From Odontocerum albicorne (taxonomy: Eukaryota > Arthropoda > Insecta > Trichoptera > Odontoceridae), in assembly GCA_949825065.1 (NCBI GenBank), contig OX463849.1:28322043-28386042 (forward strand): a stretch of DNA of 64,000 bases, given 5' to 3'. Both the position numbers and the translations under genes were made by a program. Positions 1 to 11,072 of the stretch are shown one piece after another. The notes beneath the pieces are model-generated. The model saw nothing but the letters and a program-made list of their open reading frames with translations, was not told the origin of the DNA and did no database searches. Positions within the stretch are counted from its first letter, which is position 1. Each line of letters starts with the position of its first letter.

Positions 1-308
1 CAAACCCCATGAGTTTGTTGCATTGTTTGTGTGTTTATATGTGAATTTCACAGGTATATCATAAGTCAAATATCTCAGTGCAGGCAATGAACCTTATGAA
101 ATGACTAATATAGATAATTTATCTTGTGTAAAGTAAAATTGTGTAAATATTTGAATAAATAACATAAAAAAAACATTAAAATGGTAGTGTCAATCTTTGG
201 AATTAAACAACTCATATTATTTATTCTACACATATTGTGTGATTCCATTCTATTTAACTTTTCGTTTTTGATAGAGTTGTGTCAATATTACTTTTTTGTT
301 GAAAGTTG
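1..308. other. AT-rich sequence before the gap, no gene seen
   Basis: No coding exon, RNA gene or recognised transposon end is visible. The only open frame running through here continues into the block of N and is not meaningful. Confidence 0.5.
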
Positions 309-508
309 NNNNNNNNNNNNNNNNNNNNNNNNNNNNNNNNNNNNNNNNNNNNNNNNNNNNNNNNNNNNNNNNNNNNNNNNNNNNNNNNNNNNNNNNNNNN
401 NNNNNNNNNNNNNNNNNNNNNNNNNNNNNNNNNNNNNNNNNNNNNNNNNNNNNNNNNNNNNNNNNNNNNNNNNNNNNNNNNNNNNNNNNNNNNNNNNNNN
501 NNNNNNNN
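309..508. other. assembly gap (200 N)
   Basis: Exactly 200 consecutive N. The round size suggests a placeholder rather than a measured gap. The sequence to its right (509-640) is a dispersed repeat also found at 17777-17912, which may be why the assembly broke here. Confidence 0.99.
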
Positions 509-640
509 GTTTCTTTGTAGTTTGTCTTCCCTTGTTAAGTTTTCTGTGGTTTTTTTTTACCGAATATCTTAACATATACAGATGCGGAGAAGTAACTAAT
601 CTACTGGCCACAGCTACCACCTTCTTATCCTGATACTCAA
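509..640 (+). repeat. dispersed repeat, copy 1 (beside gap)
   Basis: Starts gtttctttgtagtttgtctt and contains agatgcggagaagtaactaat. The same text, slightly diverged, is at 17777-17912, and its left part lies reverse-complemented at about 8795-8865. Three copies in 18 kb mark it as an interspersed repeat of unknown class. No ends or coding capacity can be defined. Confidence 0.6.
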
Positions 641-744
641 CATGAATGAGTTTTATTATACTTGAGAAATTGTAGCATGGTCCCTGTGAAAGTTCAAAAT
701 TTTTCCCAATACAACCTTGTAACGACGTTCAGTAATTTTAATTA

Positions 745-1160
745 TTTTATCAACTTTAATATAAGCCTTGATTCTAATAAATAGCAAGTTATTTAGGTAA
801 ATACATTACATAAAACTAACAATAATGACAAATTAATACATCTTGTTACAAATTAGCAAAAATGTGGCAGTTTGTTAAAATCAAATAATATTTGGTGACG
901 TTTGTCAAAGTCACTACGTTAGTCTGCATTGGCTAGGGATGGGGTATTCGATAATTGGATTTTCGATTTTTTCATACATAAAATTAAATGTTTGTAATTA
1001 GTATTAATTCAAAGTGGATCTTGGTCTATTTAAAGATATATACAAATCATACAATACATTAGAAAGTCAGTATAATAAAAATTAGGAATTAAAACGTCAG
1101 TTTAGAGAAAAACAATTTTTCGATTTATGAAAAAACTATTCGATTTGTAAAAAAAATTAT
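745..1160 (-). mobile_element. fragment of the Helitron-associated sequence found in SAMTOR
   Basis: Bases 750-890 match 58855-58990 closely (shared text ataaatagcaagttatttag and cttgttacaaattagcaaaa). Bases 1045-1130 match the start of the tandem unit at 59950, 60412 and 60889 (shared tagaaagtcagtataataaa). In the Helitron the two blocks are separated by helicase sequence; here only about 150 bases separate them. This is likely a deleted, non-autonomous relative without visible Helitron termini. Confidence 0.6.
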
Positions 1161-1589
1161 TTTACCCCATTCCTTTGAGACATGACATTTCAAATGTCAC
1201 AGGAACCATCCTACATTTTCTCAAGTATAAGTATTATTTTTAATCTGGCAATAATAATGGGTTTGAATCCTGAGTGTGAGTGCGGTTGAGGAGAGTCGGC
1301 TCTCTAAATGGCACTTTATAAATTGTCCTTTTATTATTATTATTTAGACATAATAAATAACAAAATAACTTTGAAACTGACCTAATATCTAATTTTTAAA
1401 TAACTTGATGAAACAGTCTTAGGAATATTAGTGTGTTTGTTTTTTTATAAAACAGGCTTTAATGTGTATTGAATCGTTATAAATGAATAGAACGCTCACC
1501 AATCATAGTCATAGGTCATCGTATAGAACAGCTGTTTTATTTTTAATACCTTTTATGAATATCTAAGGTAAAGTCCCAAATGAATATGT
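1161..1589. other. no gene seen
   Basis: AT-rich, without exons. Around 1255-1290 there is a short tract (gggtttgaatcctgagtg) reminiscent of the B box of a tRNA-derived SINE, but no full tRNA fold. Confidence 0.4.
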
Positions 1590-1599
1590 AAAATAAATT

Positions 1600-1745
1600 G
1601 CAACACTTTAATTGATTTCTCAATCAGATTGAACACTTTTTCTTTCTATTCACTCATGTTATATTTATTGAGTTCAATACCGACTTCAATGACTCATGCC
1701 TTCTTCGTCAGGCGATAAGGAACTTAATAAAGAAGACAGATGTAT
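1600..1745 (-). repeat. Penelope-like (pLTR/hammerhead-type) repeat, degenerate
   Basis: On the minus strand it reads cctgacgaagaaggc, then tcattgaagtcggtattgaa, then an A-rich tail. This resembles the hammerhead-like 3' repeat of Penelope-like elements (CUGANGA, stem II, GAAA). A better preserved copy is at 5100-5195. The GAAA box is mutated here (GAAG), so the ribozyme is unlikely to work. Confidence 0.4.
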
Positions 1746-2905
1746 TTGAAAGTGATAGTGAATTCAATAAATAAAACAGTGGGGAACACATATAAAAAAG
1801 AGTGTACATTATTATTTTTTTCCAGCACCATTTATTGACAAAAGAAAGGCCTATATATTGGGCGAGGAAACCCTGGATAATGTTTTCTTTGAATGTTCTC
1901 TGAGAGACGTTTATACTTTACTTAATTATAAATGTTCCCCATCCATTCAACATGTCCCACCTACTCGCACTTAATTCTCCATTAATTTATAGTCCCGTAT
2001 CTGAATTTATTGTCCAAAACTCCTTAAATATTTAACTACAGTAGTTTCTTACATATTCTTACACTGCCTTCTTTCCTTTAAATTGTTGTTGGCACAAATC
2101 ATCCTCTTTATGAAATAGAATGCTTAATTAATTAATAATAATTAATAGCCCCAGATAACTAAATGTGTCTACTTTTCAATATAACATCTCTCAAATAATT
2201 TGACTTAAGAATATTCTTGAATGCTTTCAAGTCATCAATGTATCGGGAGAACAGACCTGGCTACTTGTTACATTCTGAAACACAGACACCCTCAGTGTAG
2301 TGTGTCTCCAAGAGGACACATTGAATCACATAACTCCGTCATGTACTACGGCTCCAGATCATTCAAAGCAGTGAAGCTCCTTATACAGGAGTGTTATTCA
2401 GTTTGAATTTTTCTGCATAAAAATCAAATATATTATTGCATTGAAAACTCTTTCCAGCCTGTCAAACTGTATCTTAGGTAGCCCGATATATGGTACAATC
2501 CATTACAGTTATCAAGTTAAAAGACGATGAATACATTTACTGGAGTCATGGCTTCGTTTATTGGATTATATCTCTATATCGACTAAAGTTGCCTAATAGA
2601 AAATAATCCGGATCTGACCGTTTTGGATACCTGCAACATGGAAACACAGACATAGTCAATGAGAAACATATAACATCCAAACATGGTTAGAAGGTATAAC
2701 GTAAATAAAATAATTAGTGGAAGATATGAATTCAACTTTATCACAGAATAAATTAAAAACTTGTCTAATGTGTCAAGGGCAGACATGTAATCTAAATGTT
2801 GTTATTTTCTAGAAAATTTTCCATTTTGTTTACTCTGTGTAATTCACGTACAACATATAATGTTTATTTAACTACAAACAACACAGATATATACTTCTTC
2901 CTTCT
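1746..2905. other. no gene seen
   Basis: AT-rich sequence with short chance open frames only (2221-2406 plus, 2583-2786 minus). No splice-consistent coding block and no recognised repeat ends. Confidence 0.4.
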
Positions 2906-3770
2906 CTTAAGTTAGACCTGGTATGTTATCATCAGGGCAGCCTCTCTTGAGATGCAGATTCCCAGCTATCCTTTGATTTTTTTGGATGACTGCCAGCTAA
3001 TATTTCATGCATTACCACATAGGGAACTCTTTTGTTAGTCATTCCTTCCACATGGCCTCTTACTCTGTCTCTAAGTGTTTTTCTGGCAATAGCTCTGAGG
3101 GTTTTCATTTCATTACTTCTGAGTATTCTTTTTGTTTTTGTTGTAGACACTTCAGTAGACTTGATTATCGGGGGTCGCGTTAATCGGGGCAATTAAAAAT
3201 TCTAAAAAAAAAATTGTCTTATTAAAAATGTTATAAAAAATCAGATTTTTTTACTGACCAGGTCCGCAACTCAGTCATTGTAACTCTTGATATTTGAGAG
3301 TTTACTGTATTTCATAAGTGATTAGTTTCACATATACTTTGTAAATTTTTACCCATCCATTCTCGTATATCTGTTATCTCAGACCACATAATTTAGATAT
3401 CCGAAGACAATAGTAGCTTTATTTACTTGGTCTTTTGTTTCTTTGTGGATATCATTGTAACTGAGCAAATTGACACTTAGGTATTTGAATTCCATCAGTT
3501 GATCAATAAGTTTGTTATCAATCATAAGTTGGCATCTCATTGAATTTTTTGAAAATGTTGAACATTTAGCTTTTTCAACAAATGGTCATTATATTTGTGT
3601 GATGAAAGATCAAACCTATGGAGAATCCTTTAGAGGTTTTCTTCACATTCTTTTACAATTGCTTTATCATCGGCAAAGCAGATGATACTTATTAAATTGT
3701 CCCCTATTCTGTAGCCCAACCCAACTGGTAAATAGAAGATACAACTTTTTCTCTCTTGCTTTAAACCAGA
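2906..3770 (-). mobile_element. non-LTR retrotransposon fragment (RT and C-terminal part)
   Basis: On the minus strand the right part encodes LISIICFADDKAIVKECEEN. The FADD box is a variant of the YADD catalytic motif of LINE reverse transcriptases. The left part (3192-2932) encodes RVRGHVEGMTNKRVPYVVMH, the C-terminal tail of the same type of ORF2. Stops and gaps lie between them. It is a dead remnant of the LINE family scattered through the window. Confidence 0.75.
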
Positions 3771-3771
3771 T

Positions 3772-4310
3772 GTGACCAACCTTTTTGGGGCGAGTGCCAA
3801 AACCAATATTGGATAAAAGCTCGCGGGCCACACATGTTTTCCACAATGTGAGTGCCTAAAAACAAGGTAACATGCTCCAAAGTACAGCGTTTAACTACTA
3901 ATCAACCAACCAAAAAAATCGAGATTCAAACCTATAACCCTTCATTCGTGAGTCAAACGATTTAACCACTGAACCATGTGGGCTGACAAATTCTTACATT
4001 GGTTTTTTTTATTCAATATAAATAAAATTCACATTTTAGATACCTGTTACACGTAAAAAATAAATATGTACCTACATTGTATTTTATTTCAAATTTTTGT
4101 CTATATCTAGTATTATATTAATATCATTTTGGGTCATATTTAAATAAGACTTATATTTTGATATAAATCCTCTTCTTCGTGTTAGAAATCTAGAGTGTAT
4201 CGCTTTTATTAAACAATTATGTTTTATTATTATTTCTTTCGTGATTTATATATAAACAGCTTGTGGGTCACATAAAATACTCTGGCATGGTCAACCCGAA
4301 ACCGGGTTTA
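3772..4310. mobile_element. hAT-type non-autonomous element, probable
   Basis: The left end gtgaccaacctttttggggc, with ctcgcgggccacaca inside it, is typical of hAT ends of the 'gccaaccttttt...gggccaca' type. The right side carries a related inverted text (gtgggtcacataaaa, tggcatggtcaacc). I could not find a clean 8-bp target duplication, so the ends are approximate. Confidence 0.45.
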
Positions 4311-5094
4311 ACGCCTGCCATAAACAATTTGTCAAAACTTTTTAATTAGAATTAAAATTCTAAGCCCAAGGGCAAAAAAGGTTTAGTGTAATAAATTTTG
4401 TTACCATCGACACAAGTCGAGGTTATTTGTCACATGTTAAGAGTGTTCATGTGATATGTAAACATAAAGTATTATCGATAAAGCATATTTTATAAATATG
4501 TTTTTTTTTAATAAAACATATACATGCAATATTTTTTTTTTATTCAACAAAATAATATATTGTACAAATATTTGCCAAGGCTATACCTACCATATATACA
4601 AATTTATTACTTAACTAATCTTATTTACATATTATAATTTATGAACTTACTTAATCTTATTTTTTATAATCTTAATATATGATTTCTTAGAAATAATTAA
4701 CACCTACATACTACTTATAACTAGATAACAATTCTAACAACTAATTATTTAGCAAGAACAAGTCCACTTGTTCAGGCTACTTGTATTCCATCACATTCAC
4801 TCAGACCTTGGTCGTCCCAGCTAATACCGTAGGTGGACTAGTCAGGCAACAGATGATGCTTCGGGAGCCTGTGCTTATAACGGAAGGGTAGGTCGGATTT
4901 ATTCTCGTAAGCCCCCAGGGCAGCGACTAAGGGATTGCTGTGATTTTGTTGACTTTTATAGAAACAGGCAATCTTCGACACATATATAATTTGTTCCTGA
5001 AAATGTGTACGAAAGTAGAGATATTAAAAAATAACATGAAAAGGTGTATTTTAAAATATTTATTTTATTAATTTTGAATTAAATAAATAAAACA
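4311..5094. other. no gene seen; GC-richer island at 4740-4990
   Basis: 4490-4740 is very AT-rich. 4740-4990 is clearly more GC-rich, with no long open frame, and does not resemble any other part of the window. It may be a fragment of an unrecognised element. Confidence 0.4.
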
Positions 5095-5200
5095 CATTTC
5101 TTTTCTTTTTTATTCACCATTGTTTTATTTTTGCGAGTTCACAACCGGTTTCAATGACCTCCGTCTTCTTCGTCAGGTGAAGTGGAACTAAATTATATAT
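5095..5200 (-). repeat. Penelope-like hammerhead-type repeat
   Basis: The minus strand reads cctgacgaagaagacgg, then tcattgaaaccggttgtgaa, then cgcaaaaataaaacaatgg. The order CTGACGA, possible stem II, GAAAC, CGGT fits the short-stem-III hammerhead ribozymes known in the terminal repeats of Penelope-like elements. Compare 1600-1745, 54207-54298 and 54519-54612. Confidence 0.5.
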
Positions 5201-5284
5201 CATATTGGTAAATTTTGACATTGATTGATTTAAATATGTCTTTTAGTGACCTATTGACTTTGTTTATAGATAAATTAGTATTTT

Positions 5285-5790
5285 ATTAAGGTATACATAC
5301 ATACATAACCATCACACCAACTCCCTGTCGGTTGTCAAGCAGAGAAGAGAGAATGCCTAATTTTTCTATCTCTACACATATCCTCTGTCTATTCTACAGC
5401 CACATACAACTTCTAATGCAACTACGACTTTCTGCATTTTTTTCTAAATATCATTCACTTGATCCAACCATACTTTCCTTGGTCTTCCTCTCACACGCTT
5501 TCCTCTCACATCTACACTATACACCTGTTTTTTTAGTCTTTCTTCTTCATTCGTTCCACATGCCCAAACTATCTCATAGTATTTCTCTTCATTTTACTCA
5601 ACACATCAACCTTAAGTTCACATTTGTCCCTTATCACTTCATTCCGTATTCCGTTATACTAATTTATTTAACTCCTATTAGTCTTTTCCACGTACACTTC
5701 TATACATCAAAGTCGGCATTAAAATACTGTTGTGGACTATCTTAGCAGATTTTGATACTGTCCAGTTCAAGTATATAAATTTAGATGCCC
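5285..5790 (-). mobile_element. LINE 3' fragment with tatgtatg tail
   Basis: On the minus strand this ends in a (tatg)n-like tail preceded by ccgacagggag-type text. The same 3' terminus appears at 27165-27230, 34436-34470 and 54930-54985. The plus-strand open frame at 5332-5745 is antisense to this LINE and is not a gene. Bases 5700-5760 match 8070-8150. Confidence 0.65.
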
Positions 5791-6470
5791 CATTAACTTT
5801 GTTTCCTTTTTTCATATAGATAAATTAGTGTTTTATTTTGGTATAGTTTCTATAATGCGTGCATTCAAAGTTACGGTCAATTTAAAGTTAAATCAATAAT
5901 GCTAAATAAACATGGTCTAAATTGTGGCAAAAACATACACACGCTCGCATATTTTTAGATCAGAAACAAAGAAATATGTTTCCTGTTTATTATTCACAAT
6001 TCAGGACAGAGATAAGTCAGTAACAGAGCTAAAATTATAAATTTCGTGACTCATATCATGCTCAACATTACGTGCAGTGCCACATTTGTATAGATTACGT
6101 GCAATGCCACATTGCTCCTATGCATTTTGCAACTTGCAGCCCCCCCACAATACGTAATTAAAAAAAACACTTCACATTTCGGATAATGACTTTGGTAGAT
6201 CATGTATTTCACGCAATGCAGCAAACCACTACAGTTTGCATCTTGCTTTCTTCCCCACAAATGCATCTACAACGTCATTGAATTTCATATTCACTTATGT
6301 CTGATTCTATTGATAATATGGTTAGTTAGTCTGTTTTATTTTAGAGTGGATCTTAAATATGTTTTAGTTTTTTCACTAATAAACTTCATTTTGCGAACCA
6401 GTTTGTTAATCGTGTGCATAAATAATATAGCGTAAATATTTGGATAAACAGTTACAAATTTTTTGTTCAT
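5791..6470. other. no gene seen
   Basis: No exon-like block or transposon end. Carries a C-run (6141-6147) and leads directly into the minisatellite. Confidence 0.4.
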
Positions 6471-7514
6471 TATTAGTTGAAACTGTAGCATTGAACAGTC
6501 GAGGTTATCATTATATTTTAAATATGAATAAAGTGAATGCATTCTTCCATAAAACATTATTAGTTGAAACTGTAGCATTGAACAGTCGAGGTTATCATTA
6601 TATTTTAAATATGAATAAAGTGAATGCATTCTTCCATAAAACATTATTAGTTGAAACTGTAGCATTGAACAGTCGAGGTTATCATTATATTTTAAATATG
6701 AATAAAGTAAATGCATTCTTCCATAAAACATTATTAGTTGAAACTGTAGCATTGAACAGTCGAGGTTATCATTATATTTTAAATATGAATAAAGTGAATG
6801 CATTCTTCCATAAAACATTATTAGTTGAAACTGTAGCATTGAACAGTCGAGGTTATCATTATATTTTAAATATGAATAAAGTAAATGCATTCTTCCATAA
6901 AACATTATTAGTTGAAACTGTAGCATTGAACAGTCGAGGTTATCATTATATTTTAAATATGAATAAAGTGAATGCATTCTTCCATAAAACATTATTAGTT
7001 GAAACTGTAGCATTGAACAGTCGAGGTTATCATTATATTTTAAATATGAATAAAGTAAATGCATTCTTCCATAAAACATTATTAGTTGAAACTGTAGCAT
7101 TGAACAGTCGAGGTTATCATTATATTTTAAATATGAATAAAGTGAATGCATTCTTCCATAAAACATTATTAGTTGAAACTGTAGCATTGAACAGTCGAGG
7201 TTATCATTATATTTTAAATATGAATAAAGTAAATGCATTCTTCCATAAAACATTATTAGTTGAAACTGTAGCATTGAACAGTCGAGGTTATCATTATATT
7301 TTAAATATGAATAAAGTAAATGCATTCTTCCATAAAACATTATTAGTTGAAACTGTAGCATTGAACAGTCGAGGTTATCATTATATTTTAAATATGAATA
7401 AAGTGAATGCATTCTTCCATAAAACATTATTAGTTGAAACTGTAGCATTGAACAGTCGAGGTTATCATTATATTTTAAATATGAATAAAGTGAATGCATT
7501 CTTCCATAAAACAT
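6471..7514. repeat. 87-bp minisatellite, 12 copies
   Basis: Twelve almost identical 87-bp units in perfect register (12 x 87 = 1,044 bp), each beginning near ttagttgaaactgtagcatt. The main variant is one base in the motif aaagtRaatgc: units 1 to 12 read G,G,A,G,A,G,A,G,A,A,G,G, so the middle has a two-unit (174-bp) higher-order period. Because 87 is a multiple of 3 and the unit is stop-free in one frame on each strand, both strands show long open frames (360 and 392 codons). These are by-products of the repeat. No known protein repeat is recognised. Confidence 0.97.
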
Positions 7515-7784
7515 TCATCTAAATCGTTCATGTACATATTTCTATAACCTATTTATGAATCTTTAGGAGTTCCTGTTAGCAAATGCATCTCTGACTATGT
7601 GAAATAAAATTTTGGTATTATTGGAGAAAATCAATGCATAGTCACATATTTTGATGTCAACGTGTTGAAATATAAATTTAATTAAAATTTATTCAACACT
7701 GATAAATAATTTGTTTTTTTACATTTACTTTGAAGCGCATGTATTCATTCATACCATGATGCTTTTTCGTCATGATGGTACGAG
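7515..7784. other. no gene seen
   Basis: Unique-looking AT-rich flank of the minisatellite without coding features. Confidence 0.35.
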
Positions 7785-8200
7785 AGCAAAATTCCTTATC
7801 CTGACACACATCTTTCACTTGTTCTACACCTCTTATGGTTTCTTTGACTTTTAACATTTCTTTCTTTCTAAATATTCACTTAATCGAACCATACTTTATT
7901 TGGTCTTCTTCTAGCACGTCTTCCATTCACATTTCAAGTATATTTTATTTATTAGTCTTTATATTCATTCATTCTACATGCCCAAATTTCTTCATCTTAC
8001 TCAACACATCAGCCTTAAGTTCACATTCATCCCTTATCATTTCATTACATTCTTAGTATTTTTACTTCCATACATCAAAGTTGGTAGTAGAATATTATTG
8101 TAGACTCATCTTAGTAGAATTTGATACTGTCTGGTTTGAATTTATATGTTTTAGTGTGCCGTTGACTTTTTTTCTATCGCTACTAACCGTTCTTCCATCA
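7785..8200 (-). mobile_element. LINE fragment, same family as 5285-5790
   Basis: Shares with 5630-5790 the block around 'cccttatcatttcatt', then 'tacatcaaagttgg', then 'gaatttgatactgtc', in the same order. It is antisense to the RT-coding fragments at 18700-19190 and 52600-52740. No intact frame. Confidence 0.6.
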
Positions 8201-8876
8201 TCTGGGAAAATACTATGTCAAAATTCTTTAAATTTAAAGTGCATGTAAATAAATAGAAAAAAAAACATCTATGAGTTTAAATATCTAAACAAGTCTAAGA
8301 ATATTATTCATAGGTGGCCAGCTTATCAACAAAACGTGAATAATTAAGAGCCGGCGTATTAATCGTGGAAAGTGAGATGATATGTTAGGTAAAACAAGGT
8401 CTCTGCTGACCCGGTAAGGCAGATAACCTTTTTATCGAATTCTAGAAATAAAAATAACATATTGCTAAATTATATTCCGATGTATTGTTCGAGTGCGAGA
8501 GCTTATCACGTATTGTTTTTGCAGAGTTATCAGGAATAATAATTGTTTGCACAGAGGACAAAACCAATGACCCCACAGAGTGAGTGTATCTGCAGCACTC
8601 GGACTCCATCTGACTGATATCACATGTCCACAGTTAATGAACAGTTTATCGTTACTTATCGGTACTAAGTAAAATATCATTAATTCATGGAAAAATTTTA
8701 CATTTTATCAAAAAGGTCAAATTACGTTTATTGTAGATATTTACAGACTAGATAAACTAGTTGCTACAAGTAAAAAAAACATATTTTGTAAGAAAACCGC
8801 TGAAAACTTACCAAGGGAACATGGACTACAAAGAAACCTTTCGACTTTAGGTGTGGTGTAGTGTACCAGGTCTGTA
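8201..8876. other. no gene seen; repeat copy at about 8795-8865
   Basis: 8795-8865 is a reverse-complement copy of the repeat at 509-640 and 17777-17912 (gactacaaagaaacctttcg, ctttaggtgtggtgtagtg). The minus-strand frame 8680-8465 has two Cys-x2-Cys-like pairs, but no splice context or relatives can be argued. Confidence 0.4.
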
Positions 8877-10149
8877 CCTATGAAACCGGATTTTTTTTAT
8901 AGAAAAGGCACATTTTTTGTATGAAAATGGTAAAAAATATTTTATTCAAAGTATTGCCCATCGCTAGCTACACATGTTTCCCATCTCTCTGGCAATTTGT
9001 GGATGCCACGCCAAAGAACCTCTTGCTCTTTTGAGGCTAACCAATCATCGAGCCATTTTCGTACATTTTCGTAAAAAGTGAAGCGCTGCTCAGCAAGTGC
9101 GTGTCCCATCGATGCAAATAAGTAGTAATCGGATGGAGCCAAGTCTGGTGAGAAAGCCGCATGCAAAAGTATTTGCCAACTCAACGCCTCAATCGTTTCC
9201 TTGACCGGTTTTGCTGTGTGCGATGGTGCATTATCATGAAGCAAAATTACTTTGCGTTGCCTCTTTTGATATTCTGGTCGTTTTTCATGCAATACTTGAT
9301 TCAAATCCATCATTTGTTGTCAGTAGCGTTCAGTATTAACGGTTTCGCCAGGTTTAAGCAGCTCATAATAGATAACACCCTTCTGATCTCATCAAACACA
9401 GAGCATTGTCTTCCGTCCATAGCGATTTGGCCTTCCAGTCGATGTCGCTGGTTTGCTTAGAGTTACCCATGATCTTTTACGCTTAGGATTCTCGAAATAT
9501 ATCCATTTTTCATTGCTAGTCACAATTCGATTGAGAAATGATTTTCTTTTATACCCGCCGAGCATCATTTCTTAAGTGGTTTTTCAGTTTTCCTACTGTC
9601 ACTTTTGGTTTTCATTCAGTTCATGTGGAACCCATTTTCCCACCTTCTGGATCTTTCCCATGGCTTTCAAACGTATGGAGACGGCTCTTTGTGTCACATT
9701 TAATTGATCCGCGAGTTGTTATTGTGTTTGAGCGTCATCCTCATCCAACAATGCTTGCAATTCGGCATCTTCAAACTTTCTCGGTGGTCTTCCACGTTCT
9801 TCGTTTCTCATGTCAAAATCTCCACTTTTGAATTTTTTTAACCACTCAAAGCACTGTGATTTACCAAGAGCATGCTCACCGTAAGCTTCGACAAGCATTC
9901 GATGCGATTCTGCAGCAATTTTCTTTAAATGGTAACAGAAAATCAATGCTGTCCGCAAATCGTAGTTTTCAGACACAAAAACAGACATGTTCAACGCTAT
10001 GAAAACATATGTGATGTATTAAACTTGCATTGTTGTGAGTTAAAAATCTTTGACAAATGTAAACACAAAAAAAAGGCGCCAATGACAAGGTTTGACAGTC
10101 ACTACATTCACAAGTAGAGCCATCTGTGAGCAAATTTCGGTTTCATAGG
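8877..10149 (-). mobile_element. mariner element, mauritiana-like (dead)
   Basis: Inverted ends cctatgaaaccg (8877) and cggtttcatagg (ending 10149), each flanked by TA, as mariner requires. At 1,273 bp it is full length. The minus-strand transposase resembles the Mos1 (mauritiana) group: YHLKKIAAESHRMLVEAYGE near the N-terminus, VILLHDNAPSHTA and FSPDLAPSDYYLF for the second and third catalytic Asp (34 residues between them). Confidence 0.93.
8942..9994 (-). pseudogene. mariner transposase pseudogene (mauritiana-like)
   Basis: The DNA-cleaving transposase of the element at 8877-10149, recognisable as an N-terminal helix-turn-helix part (9994-9719) and a C-terminal catalytic part (9313-8942). 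The middle, including the region of the first catalytic Asp, is shifted between frames and contains stops. The start methionine at 9988 (MSVFVSENYDL) matches the usual N-terminus of this group. The element cannot make an active transposase. Confidence 0.9.
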
Positions 10150-10151
10150 TA

Positions 10152-11070
10152 CACACTTGGTATGTGTGAAGTGTTCATACAATAAAAAAACTAATCCCTC
10201 AACCTTCTATTGTGCGGGCCCTAGTCTCCAGCAGAAATTCTTGTTATTCTCATTGTTCTTCGAAAAGAAGCTGTGTCTATGGAATATCGAACTGATAGCC
10301 CCGATGAAAACATTGAATAAAAACTAAAAGTTATTCCAAATAAAAATATAAAACATATTTAATAAATACTTCACGTTCACTGAAAATTTGCTTCCATTGT
10401 AACATATATAATCATGTCAAAATCTGCTTCCATTATAACATGTACAATCATGTCTAAATAATTAACGTTCACTGAACATCTGCTTCCATTATAACATATA
10501 TAATCATGTCTAAAATTCATGACAAATAAAATTGTTTGGATACATATACTTTTCTTTTAATTATGCATTGTAAATAATTCAAATTTTTCTTTCTTTCAGT
10601 CATAACCACAACTAAGACAAGACTGGCAAATGGAGATTAGCAGGAATCAATAAAGACTGAGAGTGTTTGTGATGTTAAAGTGTAGCTAGGTCCTCAAGGA
10701 TTAAGAATTTTTCTATGTGTATCTTTTTGAGTATTTTTTTATATGTTTAACAATGCATTTACATTTATATTATTTGCATGTTGTTGTTTTGATAATTATA
10801 TGCTCTATTTGAAATATATAATTCATTTTAAGGTTTTTAAATCAATTTTAGTTTTTATTCCTCACTAAACTATTCACCCTCAATATTTTTTGGTAGAATA
10901 AGAATAACTTACATGGTAGTACAGGTATATAGACTATAAAATAAGTGGATAGCTGCCACTTCATCCTCGGAGATTACGGCATGACTTCAATTAGTCTGGG
11001 TGAAAAAAATCCTTTTTGACTAGCAGAACATAGTTGAAAAAAACACAATATGAATTTTCAGACGAGAATG
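10152..11070. other. no gene seen; short degenerate tandem repeat at 10370-10520
   Basis: 10370-10520 has about three imperfect copies of a block containing ctgcttccattataacatat and atcatgtctaa, with part of the unit missing in the middle copy. Otherwise AT-rich spacer between two mariner elements. Confidence 0.5.
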
Positions 11071-11072
11071 TA

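Noticed and set aside
181..633. 150-codon open frame across the gap
   Set aside because: Most of it is N; it has no meaning.
5332..5745. 137-codon plus-strand frame as a gene
   Set aside because: It is antisense to a LINE fragment, and similar text recurs at 7785-8200 and 18040-18500.
6471..7514. Possible CRISPR array
   Set aside because: Units are contiguous identical 87-mers with no variable spacers, in a eukaryotic setting.
6336..7522. Long open frames on both strands (392 and 360 codons) as a repeat protein gene
   Set aside because: They arise because the 87-bp unit is a multiple of three without stops; no splice sites, promoter or protein-family support.
8465..8680. Minus-strand frame with two Cys pairs as a zinc-finger exon
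   Set aside because: No splice sites in matching phase, no neighbouring exons and no recognisable family.
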